A model generated the notes under the pieces. It had not been told where the DNA came from, searched no databases, and was given only the letters and a program-made list of their open reading frames with translations. A DNA stretch of 64,000 nt, taken from NCBI RefSeq assembly GCF_020447265.1, contig NZ_JAJADR010000003.1, positions 310,001 through 374,000 on the forward strand. Reading direction: 5' to 3'. The stretch comes from Hymenobacter lucidus. GTDB taxonomy: Bacteria; Bacteroidota; Bacteroidia; Cytophagales; Hymenobacteraceae. Position 1 is the stretch's first letter. Every line of letters begins with the position of its first letter. The position numbers and the translations under genes were made by a program. Positions 9,362 to 18,115 of this stretch are shown piece by piece.

Positions 9362-10774
9362 CTAATTCTTCTGTGCCTGAGCTTGCGTCACCGACTTACT
9401 GAACACGGCCTGCAGTGCCTCAAAACTGCGCAGAGCAGTGGCGGGCAGCAGCTCCCCTTTCGGGCCGAACACTTTCTGCGCTTCCTCTTTTTCCACGGTC
9501 ACTTTCGACTCGTCCAGCTGGCCGGCCGCATCCTCGGCGGCTTGCAGATTCAGACCCAGGTGCTGGGCCAGAAACCGGTACATGGCCTGGCGCTTCGAGG
9601 GGCCGTAGTCGTGGCCTTCCTTGGGCAGATGCGTGTTTTGCACGAGGCCGGTTTTGCCGTAGTAGCCGTAGATTTTCTGCAGGTAAGGATAGGCTACTTC
9701 CGGCGTCTGGGCGGTCCAGTCGCCGCCGTCCGTTATGGCCAGCTGAGGCCGGGGCGCGGCCATGGCGGCCAGCTCGGCGTTGTTGGTGCCGCCGCCGCAG
9801 AGGTGCACCGGCATCCCACTTTCGCAGGGGCAGCCCCCGCTGTGGTAGGTCGAGAGCATCACCACCGGCACACTCACTTTGATCCGGTCGTCGAGGGCGG
9901 TGAGCAGCATGGTTTGGCTGCCGCCACCCGAGCCGCCGGTAATGGCCACGCGGGCGGCATCGGCGTTTTTCTGGGTTAGCAGAAAGTCTAACGCACGCAA
10001 ACCATTAAGGGCCTGTACCGTCATGGCCAGGCTACGGCGGTGGTCTTCGGGCCTGAATTGCAAGAGCGACTCACCCCAGGCAAACAAGTCGTAGCTGTAG
10101 ACCATAGCGCCCATGCGGGCCAGCGTGGCGCAGCGCTTTTGGGCATCGGCCCGGTAGCGCCCGTCGCCGAAGTGCCCATCGGGACTGATAATCACCGGGA
10201 TTTTGCCCTTGGGCTTCAGGGGCCGGTACAGCGAGCCGGTAACGTAGAGACCGGGCAGGGTTTCGAGGGCCACGTTTTCCACCGAGTAGCCGTCGAACTG
10301 CCGCTTGTTGGTAATAATAGGCTTGCTGGCGGGCTTGGCCGGCATGGGCGAGAGGCGCAGCGCCGACCACAAACAGCCACGCAGCTCGGCTTTGCGCTTT
10401 TCCCAGCTGGCAACATCATTGTAGCGGGAGGCCAGGTAGGCCAGCTGGGCAGCGCCTTCTTCGGGCGTTTTGAGGTGGTACTGAAACGTCTTGAGCTTGT
10501 AGGCGTTGGCCCCGGTTTTGGTCGCCTGCAGGTCAAACGGGGCCAGCACGTTTTTCAGGGTTTCCTCCACGTCGGGGCGGTAGCGCCACTCGGCGTAGGT
10601 CAACCACTTGTCCTGCACCATAGCCGCGTCGGGCCTGATTTTCACGCCGTAGCGCTGCTGAATCTGCTCCAGCACCGTGTGCAGCGGCAGGCGGTACTGC
10701 TCGTCCGAGGTTTGCGCCCAGGCCGCGGTGGCAAGGGTCAGCAACAAGGTTAGCAGGAAGAGGATTCGGGACAT
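9362..10774 (-). CDS. Secreted alpha/beta-hydrolase esterase with N-terminal STN-like domain
   Basis: A 470-aa protein starting at 10774 (signal peptide SRILFLLTLLLTLATAAWAQ). A longer reading to 10852 would only translate an intergenic repeat. Residues about 25-95 (LPLHTVLEQIQQRYGVKIRPD, then VEETLKNVLAPFDLQ) resemble the STN domain of secretins and FecA/FecR-type proteins. The rest is an alpha/beta hydrolase related to acetylxylan-type esterases: PVIISPDGHFGDGR, the nucleophile elbow GGSGGGSQT (Ser expected as nucleophile) and a GHDYG motif supplying the histidine. It probably deacylates pectic oligosaccharides in the periplasm. Pairing an STN domain with an esterase is unusual. The esterase fold is secure, the STN call is moderate. 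Confidence 0.7.
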   Translation of the reverse strand: MSRILFLLTLLLTLATAAWAQTSDEQYRLPLHTVLEQIQQRYGVKIRPDAAMVQDKWLTYAEWRYRPDVEETLKNVLAPFDLQATKTGANAYKLKTFQYHLKTPEEGAAQLAYLASRYNDVASWEKRKAELRGCLWSALRLSPMPAKPASKPIITNKRQFDGYSVENVALETLPGLYVTGSLYRPLKPKGKIPVIISPDGHFGDGRYRADAQKRCATLARMGAMVYSYDLFAWGESLLQFRPEDHRRSLAMTVQALNGLRALDFLLTQKNADAARVAITGGSGGGSQTMLLTALDDRIKVSVPVVMLSTYHSGGCPCESGMPVHLCGGGTNNAELAAMAAPRPQLAITDGGDWTAQTPEVAYPYLQKIYGYYGKTGLVQNTHLPKEGHDYGPSKRQAMYRFLAQHLGLNLQAAEDAAGQLDESKVTVEKEEAQKVFGPKGELLPATALRSFEALQAVFSKSVTQAQAQKN

Positions 10775-10790
10775 AATGGAGCTGGTGTAC

Positions 10791-10943
10791 GCCTCACCCC
10801 CGGCGCCATCTCCGAAAAAGAGAGGGGGAGCCAGACGGGCTCTATTTGGCATTAGAATAGAATGGTGTTTTTGCTTAGGCGCATACTCTTATGTCGTTTG
10901 GCTCCCCCTCACCTTTTTCGGAGAGGCGCTGGGGGTGAAGCGC
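10791..10943. repeat. Inverted pair of the GCCTCACCCCC...GGGGGAGCC repeat
   Basis: The left copy, 10791-10832, reads GCCTCACCCCC through CTCCGAAAAAGAGAGGGGGAGCC. The right copy, 10900-10943, is its inverse. A 67-bp unrelated core separates them. The right arm abuts the stop codon of the sialidase-fold gene. The same arrangement occurs at 20966-21540, 46921-47112 and 53579-53788. Confidence 0.8.
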
Positions 10944-12074
10944 CTAATCCTGGGTGATTTCCGCCGTTTCGCCGGGGGCTTTGTAGCCTTTGATAACGGG
11001 CCACTTGCCGTCTTTAATCTTCACCAGCTTCATCTTCTTAGGGTCCAGCACGGCGTGCTTGATGCTTTTGCGCCGCCAGGTGTACACGAAATGCACCAGC
11101 CCATCCTGGGTTTGAATCACGGACGGATACGAGTACTGGCTGATAGGTGAGTCTTCGAGAATGGCCGCGGCGTACCACGTTTTGCCATCCTTCGACACCG
11201 ACACGTTCAGCGGGGTGCGCGGACCCTTGGCCAGCGTGCCGGGCGGCAGCACATGGTTGTAGACCAGCAACTGGCGGCCGTCTTTGAGCGTCACGGCATC
11301 GGTGCCGGAGTTGTTGCCGGGCAGCGTGGTTTTGGCCAGCGGCGTCCAGGTCCGGCCCTGGTCCGACGACCACGACTCCAAAATGGCCCGGTCGCGGCTG
11401 CGGCAGAGCAGCTGCAGGCGGCCGTCTTTATGCTTCAGAATGCTGGGCTGGATGGCGCCCTTGGTTTCGCCGTTTTCGATGGGGCCAATCATCTTCCAGG
11501 TTTTGCCGTTGTCGGCGGTTTCCTCCAGGTGCACGCGCCAGCCCAAATTGCCCTCGGTGCTGGTGGGGCTCAGCAGGCGGCCATCGGCCAGCAGTACGGG
11601 CTTGTTTTTCACCGGCCCGATGTAGCCCTCAGGCAGGGCTTCGGCCGCCGACCACGTTAGCCCGTTATCCGTGGAGCGGCGCAGGTAGCCTTTCCAGTCG
11701 CTAGGCTTGGGGCCGATTTTGTAGAAGAGCAGCAGCTCACCGCCGGGCACCTGGTAGAGCACCGGATTCCAGGTGGGGTAGCGTAGGGTTTCATTTACGA
11801 CACCGTTGGCCACTTCCACTGGCGCGGTCCACCGGCCGTCTTCCTGCCGGCTGATCCAGATGCCCACGTCAGGGTTGCGCTCCTTGGTGCCCCCAAACCA
11901 GGCCGTTACCAGGCCCCCGGGCGTTTCGGCAATGGTGGCGGCGTGGCTTTCCGGGAAGGGCATTTTTTCCAGGATAAACTCGTCGGTAAGGATGCCGTGC
12001 TTCCAGGGCTTGGTCTGGGCCGTGGCGCTCAGCAGCAGCAGGCTACCCAGCAAAGTCAGAACTGTCTTTTTCAT
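10944..12074 (-). CDS. Sialidase-fold (BNR/Asp-box) exo-glycosidase
   Basis: A 376-aa secreted beta-propeller protein with a signal peptide (residues 1-20). It has several Asp-box repeats of the S-x-D-x-G-x-T-W type: RSTDNGLTW, ETADNGKTW, SSDQGRTW and VSKDGKTW. ESHAATIAETPGGLVTAWFGGTKE near residue 42 is characteristic of the bacterial sialidase-like family. No sialic-acid catabolism genes are visible here. A pectin-related keto-deoxy sugar (Kdo or Dha of RG-II) or another uronate is therefore a more plausible target, but this is inference. It sits between the GH105 gene and the STN-esterase on the same strand. Confidence 0.75.
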   Translation of the reverse strand: MKKTVLTLLGSLLLLSATAQTKPWKHGILTDEFILEKMPFPESHAATIAETPGGLVTAWFGGTKERNPDVGIWISRQEDGRWTAPVEVANGVVNETLRYPTWNPVLYQVPGGELLLFYKIGPKPSDWKGYLRRSTDNGLTWSAAEALPEGYIGPVKNKPVLLADGRLLSPTSTEGNLGWRVHLEETADNGKTWKMIGPIENGETKGAIQPSILKHKDGRLQLLCRSRDRAILESWSSDQGRTWTPLAKTTLPGNNSGTDAVTLKDGRQLLVYNHVLPPGTLAKGPRTPLNVSVSKDGKTWYAAAILEDSPISQYSYPSVIQTQDGLVHFVYTWRRKSIKHAVLDPKKMKLVKIKDGKWPVIKGYKAPGETAEITQD

Positions 12075-12101
12075 GCGAAATCGTTGCGGTCAGGCGAAAG
12101 G

Positions 12102-13346
12102 CTATTGGTTTAGCTCCAGACTGGCCAGAATAAAAGGGCCGGTGCCTTTGGGGTCATTCACCCGAATCGGCTCCTTGATGTAGTACTCGAAGCTGCCGTC
12201 CCGGTCGGCGCTCAGGCCGGCCACTTCGCACACCTGCAGCAGGTTCACTTCGCCGTCGGGCTTCACTTCCACCAGCTGCCCGGTGATGCCCGCGTAGCCT
12301 TTTTCGGCCGCGGCGCGGTAGGGTTTAGGCAGGTAGCCGCGGTTGGCACCTTTAGCCAGCGCGTACACGAACATGCTCGACGCCGAGGCCTCCAGGTAGT
12401 TGCCGGGCCGAGTAGGTTGGTCCACTACCTGGTACCACAGGCCCGATTTGGGGTCCTGGTACCTGACCACGGCCACGGCCAGCCGGTCCAGAATCCGGAG
12501 CAGTTCCTGGCGCTTGGGGTGCTTGGCGGGGAAATAGTCGAGCACGTCCACCAGGGCCATGCCGTACCAGCCCATGGCCCGGCCCCAGACGTTGGGCGAG
12601 GCGCCGGTTTGGGGGTTGGCCCATTTCTGCTGCCGGCTTTCGTCGTAGCCGTGGTAGAGCAGGCCGGTCTGGGGGTTGCGCAGGTGCTTTTCCAGCAGGA
12701 TGAACTGCCGGGCTACCTCATCGAAGGCGGCCGGCTCGTTGAAGGTGGCCGCGTACTGAGCCAGAAACGGACTGGCCATGTAGGCCCCGTCGAGCCACAT
12801 CTGCTGGGTGTATTTGAGCTTGTGCCAGTAGCCGCCCTCACTCGTGCGGGGCTGCTTGCGCAGCTGCTCGCGCAGCTGGTCGAGGGCTTTGCGGTACTTT
12901 TCGTCCTTGGTCTGGGCGTAGAGGTTGAAGAGCACCTTGCCCGAGTTGAGGTTGTCGAGGTTGAAATCCTCAAACTTGTAGGTTTTGATCTGGCCCTGGA
13001 TGTCAATCATCTTGTCGCCGTAGCGCTGAATGTAGGCCAGGTACTGCGGGTCCTTGGTCTGCCGCCAAACCTGCTCCAGGGCGTAAATAATCAGCCCCTG
13101 CGTGTATCCCCAGGTATCTTTTTCGTTGGCATCAGCCATCCACGGGCTGCGCTTCAGCACCGACTGCAGCATGCGCTCCGACCATTTGGCCGGAGCCGGC
13201 GCGGGCTGTTCTGTGCCGGGCACAGAGGTTTGCTCAGCGCTTGGCACCGGAGCTGCCGCACTTGACGCACTGACGCAGCCGCTGCCCGCCACGAAAGTCA
13301 GCGACAACGCCAGCAGGCCGGTTCGGTAGGTGGTTGATTTTATCAT
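12102..13346 (-). CDS. GH105 unsaturated rhamnogalacturonyl/glucuronyl hydrolase
   Basis: A 414-aa protein of the YteR/YesR type. The N terminus is a signal peptide with a possible lipobox (VAGSGC), so it may be a periplasm-facing lipoprotein. The (alpha/alpha)6 barrel is seen in ANEKDTWGYTQGLIIYALEQVW, QMWLDGAYMASPFLAQYA (the DG aspartate matches the catalytic Asp of YteR) and NVWGRAMGWYGMALVDVLDY. GH105 enzymes remove the 4,5-unsaturated uronic acid left at oligosaccharide ends by polysaccharide lyases, so it should act after the PL1 enzymes in this window. It is followed 27 bp later by the sialidase-fold gene. Confidence in the family is high. Confidence 0.9.
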   Translation of the reverse strand: MIKSTTYRTGLLALSLTFVAGSGCVSASSAAAPVPSAEQTSVPGTEQPAPAPAKWSERMLQSVLKRSPWMADANEKDTWGYTQGLIIYALEQVWRQTKDPQYLAYIQRYGDKMIDIQGQIKTYKFEDFNLDNLNSGKVLFNLYAQTKDEKYRKALDQLREQLRKQPRTSEGGYWHKLKYTQQMWLDGAYMASPFLAQYAATFNEPAAFDEVARQFILLEKHLRNPQTGLLYHGYDESRQQKWANPQTGASPNVWGRAMGWYGMALVDVLDYFPAKHPKRQELLRILDRLAVAVVRYQDPKSGLWYQVVDQPTRPGNYLEASASSMFVYALAKGANRGYLPKPYRAAAEKGYAGITGQLVEVKPDGEVNLLQVCEVAGLSADRDGSFEYYIKEPIRVNDPKGTGPFILASLELNQ

Positions 13347-13394
13347 TCGTTAGTAAGCAAGTAGATCTTGAGCTGTTTAGATGGGTAAAAGGCC

Positions 13395-13488
13395 GTCATG
13401 CTGAGCTTGTCGAAGCATCTCTACCGCTTCGTTGTAGAAGTAATCATTTACCACTGCGGTAGAGATGCTTCGACAAGCTCAGCATGAC
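13395..13488. repeat. REP-like palindrome, 33-bp perfect inverted repeat
   Basis: Arms 13395-13427 and 13456-13488 are perfect reverse complements, beginning GTCATGCTGAGCTTGTCGA, around a 28-nt loop. It is the best-preserved copy of this family in the window and lies between the GH78 and GH105 genes, where it could also act as an RNA processing or attenuation hairpin. Confidence 0.9.
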
Positions 13489-13524
13489 GTTCTGGGGTTA
13501 GTGTTCCAGGCTGGTCGCTCAGGC

Positions 13525-16290
13525 TCATTTCACCACGAAAGCATAGTCGCCGGAGCCGACTTCAAACACGGCCCTTTCCCCTTCCTGGCGCAGAAACTTC
13601 ACGCCCGGCGCGGACGCAGCTTTCTTGCCGCTTTCCTGCACATCCTTAGCGTCCTTAGCCGGAATGTAGACCACGGCTTTGGTATTGCCCGGCACCGTAA
13701 TATTCCAGGTGAAGCGCTTGGCCTCCTGTTTCCAGCTGCTTTTGATCAGGCCGCGCACCGATTGGTAGGAAGCATTGACGAAGGTCAAACCGGCCGTGGG
13801 CGTGGGCTTCATTTCCAGGCGCTGGAAACCCGGCGCGTCGGGGGCGGATTTGATGCCGGCCAGGTTTTCGTACTGCCAGATGAGCAGGTCGCCGAGCAGC
13901 ATCACGTGGTTCTGGGAGTTCATGGCCGGGTCGGCGGTGTTGCCGTTCCACAGCTCCCAGATGGTGGTGGCCCCGTTGGCGGCCATGTAGCCCCAGCTTG
14001 GGTAGTCGCGGTTGGAGGCCAGGCGCAGGGCCACGTCGGGGCGGCCGCGCTGGGTGAGGCCGCGCATCAGCCACTGCGTACCGATGACGCCGGTGCTGAT
14101 GTGGCCCTGATTTTCGACCATGATTTTATCGACGATGTTCTGGAACACCTTGGCCTCGGCCTCGGCGGGCACCATGCCGTAGGACAAGGGCAGCAGGTTG
14201 GCCGTCACGGTGTTGTTGGAGTACTGGCAGCTTTCCCGGTTCAGGAATTTCTGGTTGAAAGCCGTTTTCAGCGCGGCCATCTGCTGGGTGTACTCGTCGG
14301 CGTCCTTGGTCTTACCCAGCGTCGCGGCGAAGCCACGCATGAGGTCCAGCATATGATAATAGGTGCTGCTGGCAATGAGCACGCCGTCGGTGTTGCGGGC
14401 GGGGTCTTTGGAGTGAATCAGCTCTTTGGACTCCGGCGGCACGCACCAGTCGCCGTACTTGTCCTTGGTCACGAGGCCGTTTTCGGAGTAGTTCTGGCTC
14501 ATGTACACCAGCCAGCGGCGCATGGAATCGTAGTGGCGGGCCAGCACCTGCTCGTCGCCGTACTGGCGGTAGAGCATGTCGGCCACGGTGAGGTAGGTGC
14601 CGGGCCAGGTCACGTTGTCGCCGTAGTAGCGCCAGAAGGCCGGGGCCACGTCGGGGATGCTGCCGTCGGCTTTCTGGGCCTGCTCGATGTCGCGCAGCCA
14701 CTTGGCGTAGAGGCGGGAGTTGTCGAAGAGGAAACTCTCGCCGTAGGCCCCGGTGGTCCGGTCGCCGAGCCAGGGCTGCCGCTCGTTGCGCTGCGGGCAG
14801 TCCACGGGCATGCCCTTGTAGTTGCTGCGGATGCCCCAGTAGGCGTTGCGGTACACCTGGTTGATGGTCGCGTCGGAGGTGGTCAGCGCGCCGGTGGTGG
14901 GCATGTCGTCGTACACCACGCGGCCGTCGAAGTCGGCCAGGGTGGGCGCCGCGCCGGCGGGCCAGCCGCTGATTTCCACGTAGCGGAAGCCGTGGTAGAC
15001 GAAGCGCGGCTCCCAGGTTTCGCGGGCGCCGCCTTTTAAGGTGTACACGTCGGTCACGCGGGCGTCGCGCAGGTTACGCACGTACAGCTCGCCGCTGGGC
15101 TGCAGGGTCTCGGCGAAGCGCAGCGTCACCTGCTGGCCCGCTTTGCCCTGCACGTGCAGGCGCAGCCAGCCGGCCAGGTTCTGGCCCATGTCGAGGATGT
15201 ACTTGCCGCCGGCCAGGGGCTTGATTGAGACGGGCCGGAGCGTTTCCATCACCTTCATGTTCTCGTTCATCTGCGCCTCGAAGGCGCCGCCGGGCTCCTG
15301 CACCAGTTCGGCCTTGAGCCAGCTTTTGGCGTCGAAGCCGGCCGAGGCCCAGCCGGGCATTTCCTTGGTGGCGGCGTATTCCTCGCCGTCGTACTCGTTG
15401 TTGGTGCGGATGGGGCCGTCGGCGGTGCCCTGCCAGGTGTCGTCGGTCTTGATGATGTCGCGCGAGCCGTCGGCGTAGGTCACCTCGATCTGCATCAGCA
15501 GCTTGGGGTAGCCGAAAGTCTTGATTTTGTAGGGCTTGTAGTGCTGCCGCATGGTGTAGAAGCGGCCGTTGCCCAGGGTCACGCCCACCGCGTTGGGGCC
15601 GGCTTTCAGCAGGCCAGTCACGTCGTAGGTGTTGTACTTCACGCCCTGGCCGTAGTCGGTGGGGCCGGGGGCCAGCACCTGCTCCCCTACCCGCTGCCCG
15701 TTCAGGTGCAGCTCGTACAGGCCCAGCCCGATGATGTAGGCCGTGGCCTGGCGGATGGGCTTGGCGGCCTGGAACTCCTTGCGGAAGTAGCGGGCCGAGA
15801 GGCGAGCATGGGTGGTTTCATCGTCCCAGGGAAAGGCACGGTCGAAGCCAATCCAGCGCCCTTTCCAGTTGAGGTAGTTGAGCAGGCCCATGCTCCAGGA
15901 AGCCGGGGCGCTCCAGGCCGTGGGGCCCTGGCTGGTCCAGGTGCGCACCTTCCAGTAGCAGCGGGTGCGGCTGCGCAGCGGCTGGCCGGCGTAGCGCACG
16001 TGCACCGATTGGGCCGACGTGACCTGGCCGGAGTTCCACAGGTCGCCCTCGTCGGCGGCCAGCTTGTCGGGCGAGGAGGCCACCAGCACCTGGTAGGCGG
16101 TTTGCTCCAGGCCGCGGGCGGCACCGCTCAGCTCCCAGCTCAGGCGCGGGGCGGTGGCGTCGATGCCTTCGGGGTTGGTGAGCAGCTCGCAGCGCAGGCG
16201 CTGCAGCTGCACGGCCGCGGGCTTATCGGCGCGGAAGGCCGTGAGCAGCAGGGCGGTGAGAAGCGAAGAAAGTATAATGCGCAGGGTCAT
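13525..16290 (-). CDS. Alpha-L-rhamnosidase, GH78 (large, multi-domain)
   Basis: A 921-aa secreted enzyme of full family length. In order it shows a signal peptide, an N-terminal fibronectin-like domain (LRCELLTNPEGIDATAPRLSWEL), the Bac_rhamnosid_N carbohydrate-binding sandwich (AYIIGLGLYELHLNGQRVGEQVLAPGPTDY is its core) and the concanavalin-like domain. The (alpha/alpha)6 catalytic barrel carries the acid residue loop DCPQRNERQPWLGD near residue 500 and the general base loop TTIWELWNG near residue 778. It releases alpha-linked L-rhamnose from pectic oligosaccharides. Upstream lies an AT-rich islet, so its original upstream neighbour was probably the GH2 gene at 18116. Confidence 0.92.
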   Translation of the reverse strand: MTLRIILSSLLTALLLTAFRADKPAAVQLQRLRCELLTNPEGIDATAPRLSWELSGAARGLEQTAYQVLVASSPDKLAADEGDLWNSGQVTSAQSVHVRYAGQPLRSRTRCYWKVRTWTSQGPTAWSAPASWSMGLLNYLNWKGRWIGFDRAFPWDDETTHARLSARYFRKEFQAAKPIRQATAYIIGLGLYELHLNGQRVGEQVLAPGPTDYGQGVKYNTYDVTGLLKAGPNAVGVTLGNGRFYTMRQHYKPYKIKTFGYPKLLMQIEVTYADGSRDIIKTDDTWQGTADGPIRTNNEYDGEEYAATKEMPGWASAGFDAKSWLKAELVQEPGGAFEAQMNENMKVMETLRPVSIKPLAGGKYILDMGQNLAGWLRLHVQGKAGQQVTLRFAETLQPSGELYVRNLRDARVTDVYTLKGGARETWEPRFVYHGFRYVEISGWPAGAAPTLADFDGRVVYDDMPTTGALTTSDATINQVYRNAYWGIRSNYKGMPVDCPQRNERQPWLGDRTTGAYGESFLFDNSRLYAKWLRDIEQAQKADGSIPDVAPAFWRYYGDNVTWPGTYLTVADMLYRQYGDEQVLARHYDSMRRWLVYMSQNYSENGLVTKDKYGDWCVPPESKELIHSKDPARNTDGVLIASSTYYHMLDLMRGFAATLGKTKDADEYTQQMAALKTAFNQKFLNRESCQYSNNTVTANLLPLSYGMVPAEAEAKVFQNIVDKIMVENQGHISTGVIGTQWLMRGLTQRGRPDVALRLASNRDYPSWGYMAANGATTIWELWNGNTADPAMNSQNHVMLLGDLLIWQYENLAGIKSAPDAPGFQRLEMKPTPTAGLTFVNASYQSVRGLIKSSWKQEAKRFTWNITVPGNTKAVVYIPAKDAKDVQESGKKAASAPGVKFLRQEGERAVFEVGSGDYAFVVK

Positions 16291-16503
16291 GGGGCAGGCC
16301 GGGCCCGGCGGCCCCCGCGCCCACTGAGGCGAGGGGAAGCCGGCCGATGGGCCGGCCGGGGCCGCGGGGTTGTGCTGGGCACTTTTGGCGCTACATAGTT
16401 CGCCAATTTCCCCGGGCCATCATTCTACGATCTTAGCAGAAAGCTTTAGGATTTGGGCATGGCGGGGTGGAGGCTTACTCTTTTTAGCATCTGAATCGAG
16501 AAC

Positions 16504-17145
16504 CTAATTTAGCCTCCATTGTGATGTTGACTTAATTCCATAATGAATGCCGCTCATAATTCCCTGTATGATTTTAGAAGACAACACATTCAATTCAAAT
16601 GGTTCAAATCTTAAATTTTTACCAGGAAATGGTACAGTCGTAACGTACTTATTATCAAAAGAGGCGAAAAGAACTTCATTCACATCGAGCAGGCTTATAA
16701 AAATATAGTAGCTGGGGATAGTTTTATATATTTTATCATGAACTATTTTACTTGCATTTATAAAATCATCAATAAAATAAAACAAGTTATCTACTTTAAT
16801 AAATTTATAACCATAACCCAATGCATCCCTAATCTCAACAGGCCTAAAAGCTTCAGTTATTCCATTTTGAAAACATATATAATACTCATCATTTGGCGTA
16901 TAACTCAACACTCTATCATCTAGATTAGTATACTTAGCCTCAAGACCAGAAAGACGCCTAAAAGAATTTTTTATCTTAAATTGATGATCTTTACTTGACC
17001 AATCCAGCACATTATTATCTAGTAAATTTTCAGGTATAAAATGAATTAATACCCCACTATTATTTAAAAAATCTTTGTCAACTTCTTTATTTTCGACACT
17101 GCGTATTCTTTGACCAACAAAATTCTTCATTTCCTCAATGTCCAT
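16504..17145 (-). CDS. Probable C-terminal half of an AlbA_2/Schlafen-type DNA-binding protein
   Basis: A 213-aa ORF in AT-rich DNA. I see no signal peptide or membrane segment. The segment FVGQRIRSVENKE...GVLIHFIPENLL and then LSYTPNDEYYICFQNGITEAFR followed by YYIFISLLDVNEV resembles the region after the AlbA_2 domain in bacterial AlbA_2/Schlafen-like proteins. That domain itself, normally some 130 residues N-terminal to this point, is absent. An in-frame stop lies seven codons upstream of the ATG, so there is no hidden extension. It is either a 5'-deleted remnant or a shortened stand-alone protein. It lies 54 bp downstream of the NYN gene on the same strand. The family link is a pattern match only. 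Confidence 0.5.
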   Translation of the reverse strand: MDIEEMKNFVGQRIRSVENKEVDKDFLNNSGVLIHFIPENLLDNNVLDWSSKDHQFKIKNSFRRLSGLEAKYTNLDDRVLSYTPNDEYYICFQNGITEAFRPVEIRDALGYGYKFIKVDNLFYFIDDFINASKIVHDKIYKTIPSYYIFISLLDVNEVLFASFDNKYVTTVPFPGKNLRFEPFELNVLSSKIIQGIMSGIHYGIKSTSQWRLN

Positions 17146-17199
17146 CTCAATTGTTTTTAAAGTTCAATCTTTATTTTAGCATTTATCAAGACGAGCACC

Positions 17200-17982
17200 T
17201 CAATGGCTCAAGTCATTTTGCTTTACGAGCGGATGATTTGAGCCATTAACCTTATTCTCAATTACAGTGTAGTTGCTTAAGCTCTCAAAAAGCTGAGTCA
17301 GCGTCTTGAAGCCATAAGTTCTTGGATCAAAACTAGGATCAATTTTCCTTAAAGCTAGGCCGATTTTTGATATATGCACTTCATAGCCTTCATTAGATGA
17401 AATTTCAAAAGCTTTGTCTATTATATCATTATCAATAGCTGGGAATTTATTTTTTTCTGAAGGTCTGCTCTTTGTTTCTGAAGGCTTTTTAATTTCATTT
17501 TTAGCACTAAAACTTTTACTCTGCTCTGTAATTGAATCGGACTCTACGTTGAGAATCTCCGTAAATGTGAAAATTTCACAAGAATTAACAAATGCAATAG
17601 GAGTATTATGCTTACCTATTCCCATTACAAAAAGACCTTCTTCTCTTATTCTCTTCGCCAAACCTGTATAATCACTGTCACTTGACACAATACAAAAGCC
17701 TTCTACGCTTTTACTGTGCAGTATGTCCATTGCATCAATAATAAGAGAACTATCCGTGGAGTTCTTTCCAGAGGTATATGAAAACTTCTGAATTGGACTA
17801 ACAGAATGAATATTAAGAACATCTTTCCAACTATTCATATTAGGAGATGTCCAATCCCCATATATTCTCCTTATTGTAGCCTTGCCATATTTTGAAACTT
17901 CCTGTAGCACCTCTTTAATTAATTTAGCTTGAGCATTATCACCGTCAATTAAAACAGCAATATTAAATTTAGATTCCTTCAT
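17200..17982 (-). CDS. NYN-domain (LabA/DUF88-like) RNase with C-terminal OST-HTH/LOTUS domain
   Basis: A 260-aa cytoplasmic protein. Residues 7-150 form a NYN (PIN-like) nuclease domain: NIAVLIDGDNAQ holds the first metal-binding Asp, IDAMDILHS the second acidic site, and FCIVSSDSDYTGLAKRIRE the third acidic cluster. A polar linker (about 150-180) leads to an OST-HTH/LOTUS-like domain: FEISSNEGYEVHISKIGLALRKIDPSFDPRTYGFKTLTQLFES. NYN proteins cleave RNA, and the LOTUS domain typically binds RNA or partner proteins. The gene is far more AT-rich than its pectin-island neighbours, consistent with recent transfer. It has no evident link to pectin use; a role in phage defence or RNA turnover is speculative. 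Confidence 0.85.
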   Translation of the reverse strand: MKESKFNIAVLIDGDNAQAKLIKEVLQEVSKYGKATIRRIYGDWTSPNMNSWKDVLNIHSVSPIQKFSYTSGKNSTDSSLIIDAMDILHSKSVEGFCIVSSDSDYTGLAKRIREEGLFVMGIGKHNTPIAFVNSCEIFTFTEILNVESDSITEQSKSFSAKNEIKKPSETKSRPSEKNKFPAIDNDIIDKAFEISSNEGYEVHISKIGLALRKIDPSFDPRTYGFKTLTQLFESLSNYTVIENKVNGSNHPLVKQNDLSH

Positions 17983-18115
17983 ACTTTAATTCGTTTTATT
18001 TTTGCATTAGATTGCTTCACACAAAGCATTATCTCTACCAACCTAGATATCAGTTTTGCAATGTAGCAATGTTAATCGAACTTCTCATTCTTGATTATGG
18101 AATGATTGCACTAAC

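Larger units (their letters stand above)
16420..18115. other. AT-rich islet inside the glycoside hydrolase cluster
   Basis: Base composition drops sharply from GC-rich to strongly AT-rich between the GH78 start region and the GH2 stop codon, where GC-rich coding resumes abruptly at 18116. The islet holds only the NYN and AlbA_2-like genes, both on the minus strand. I see no integrase, tRNA or clear flanking direct repeats, so the insertion route is unknown. The 133 bp before the NYN start is AT-rich and must hold its promoter, but I could not pick a convincing box. Confidence 0.8.

Noticed and set aside
13395..13488. Possible CRISPR unit
   Set aside because: The repeats are a single inverted pair, not direct repeats with regular spacers, and no cas gene is present.
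16470..16490. A single ATGCTA half-site (minus strand) upstream of the GH78 gene
   Set aside because: No second half-site is found 21 bp away, and it lies about 185 bp from the start, so it does not meet the pattern of sites A to E.
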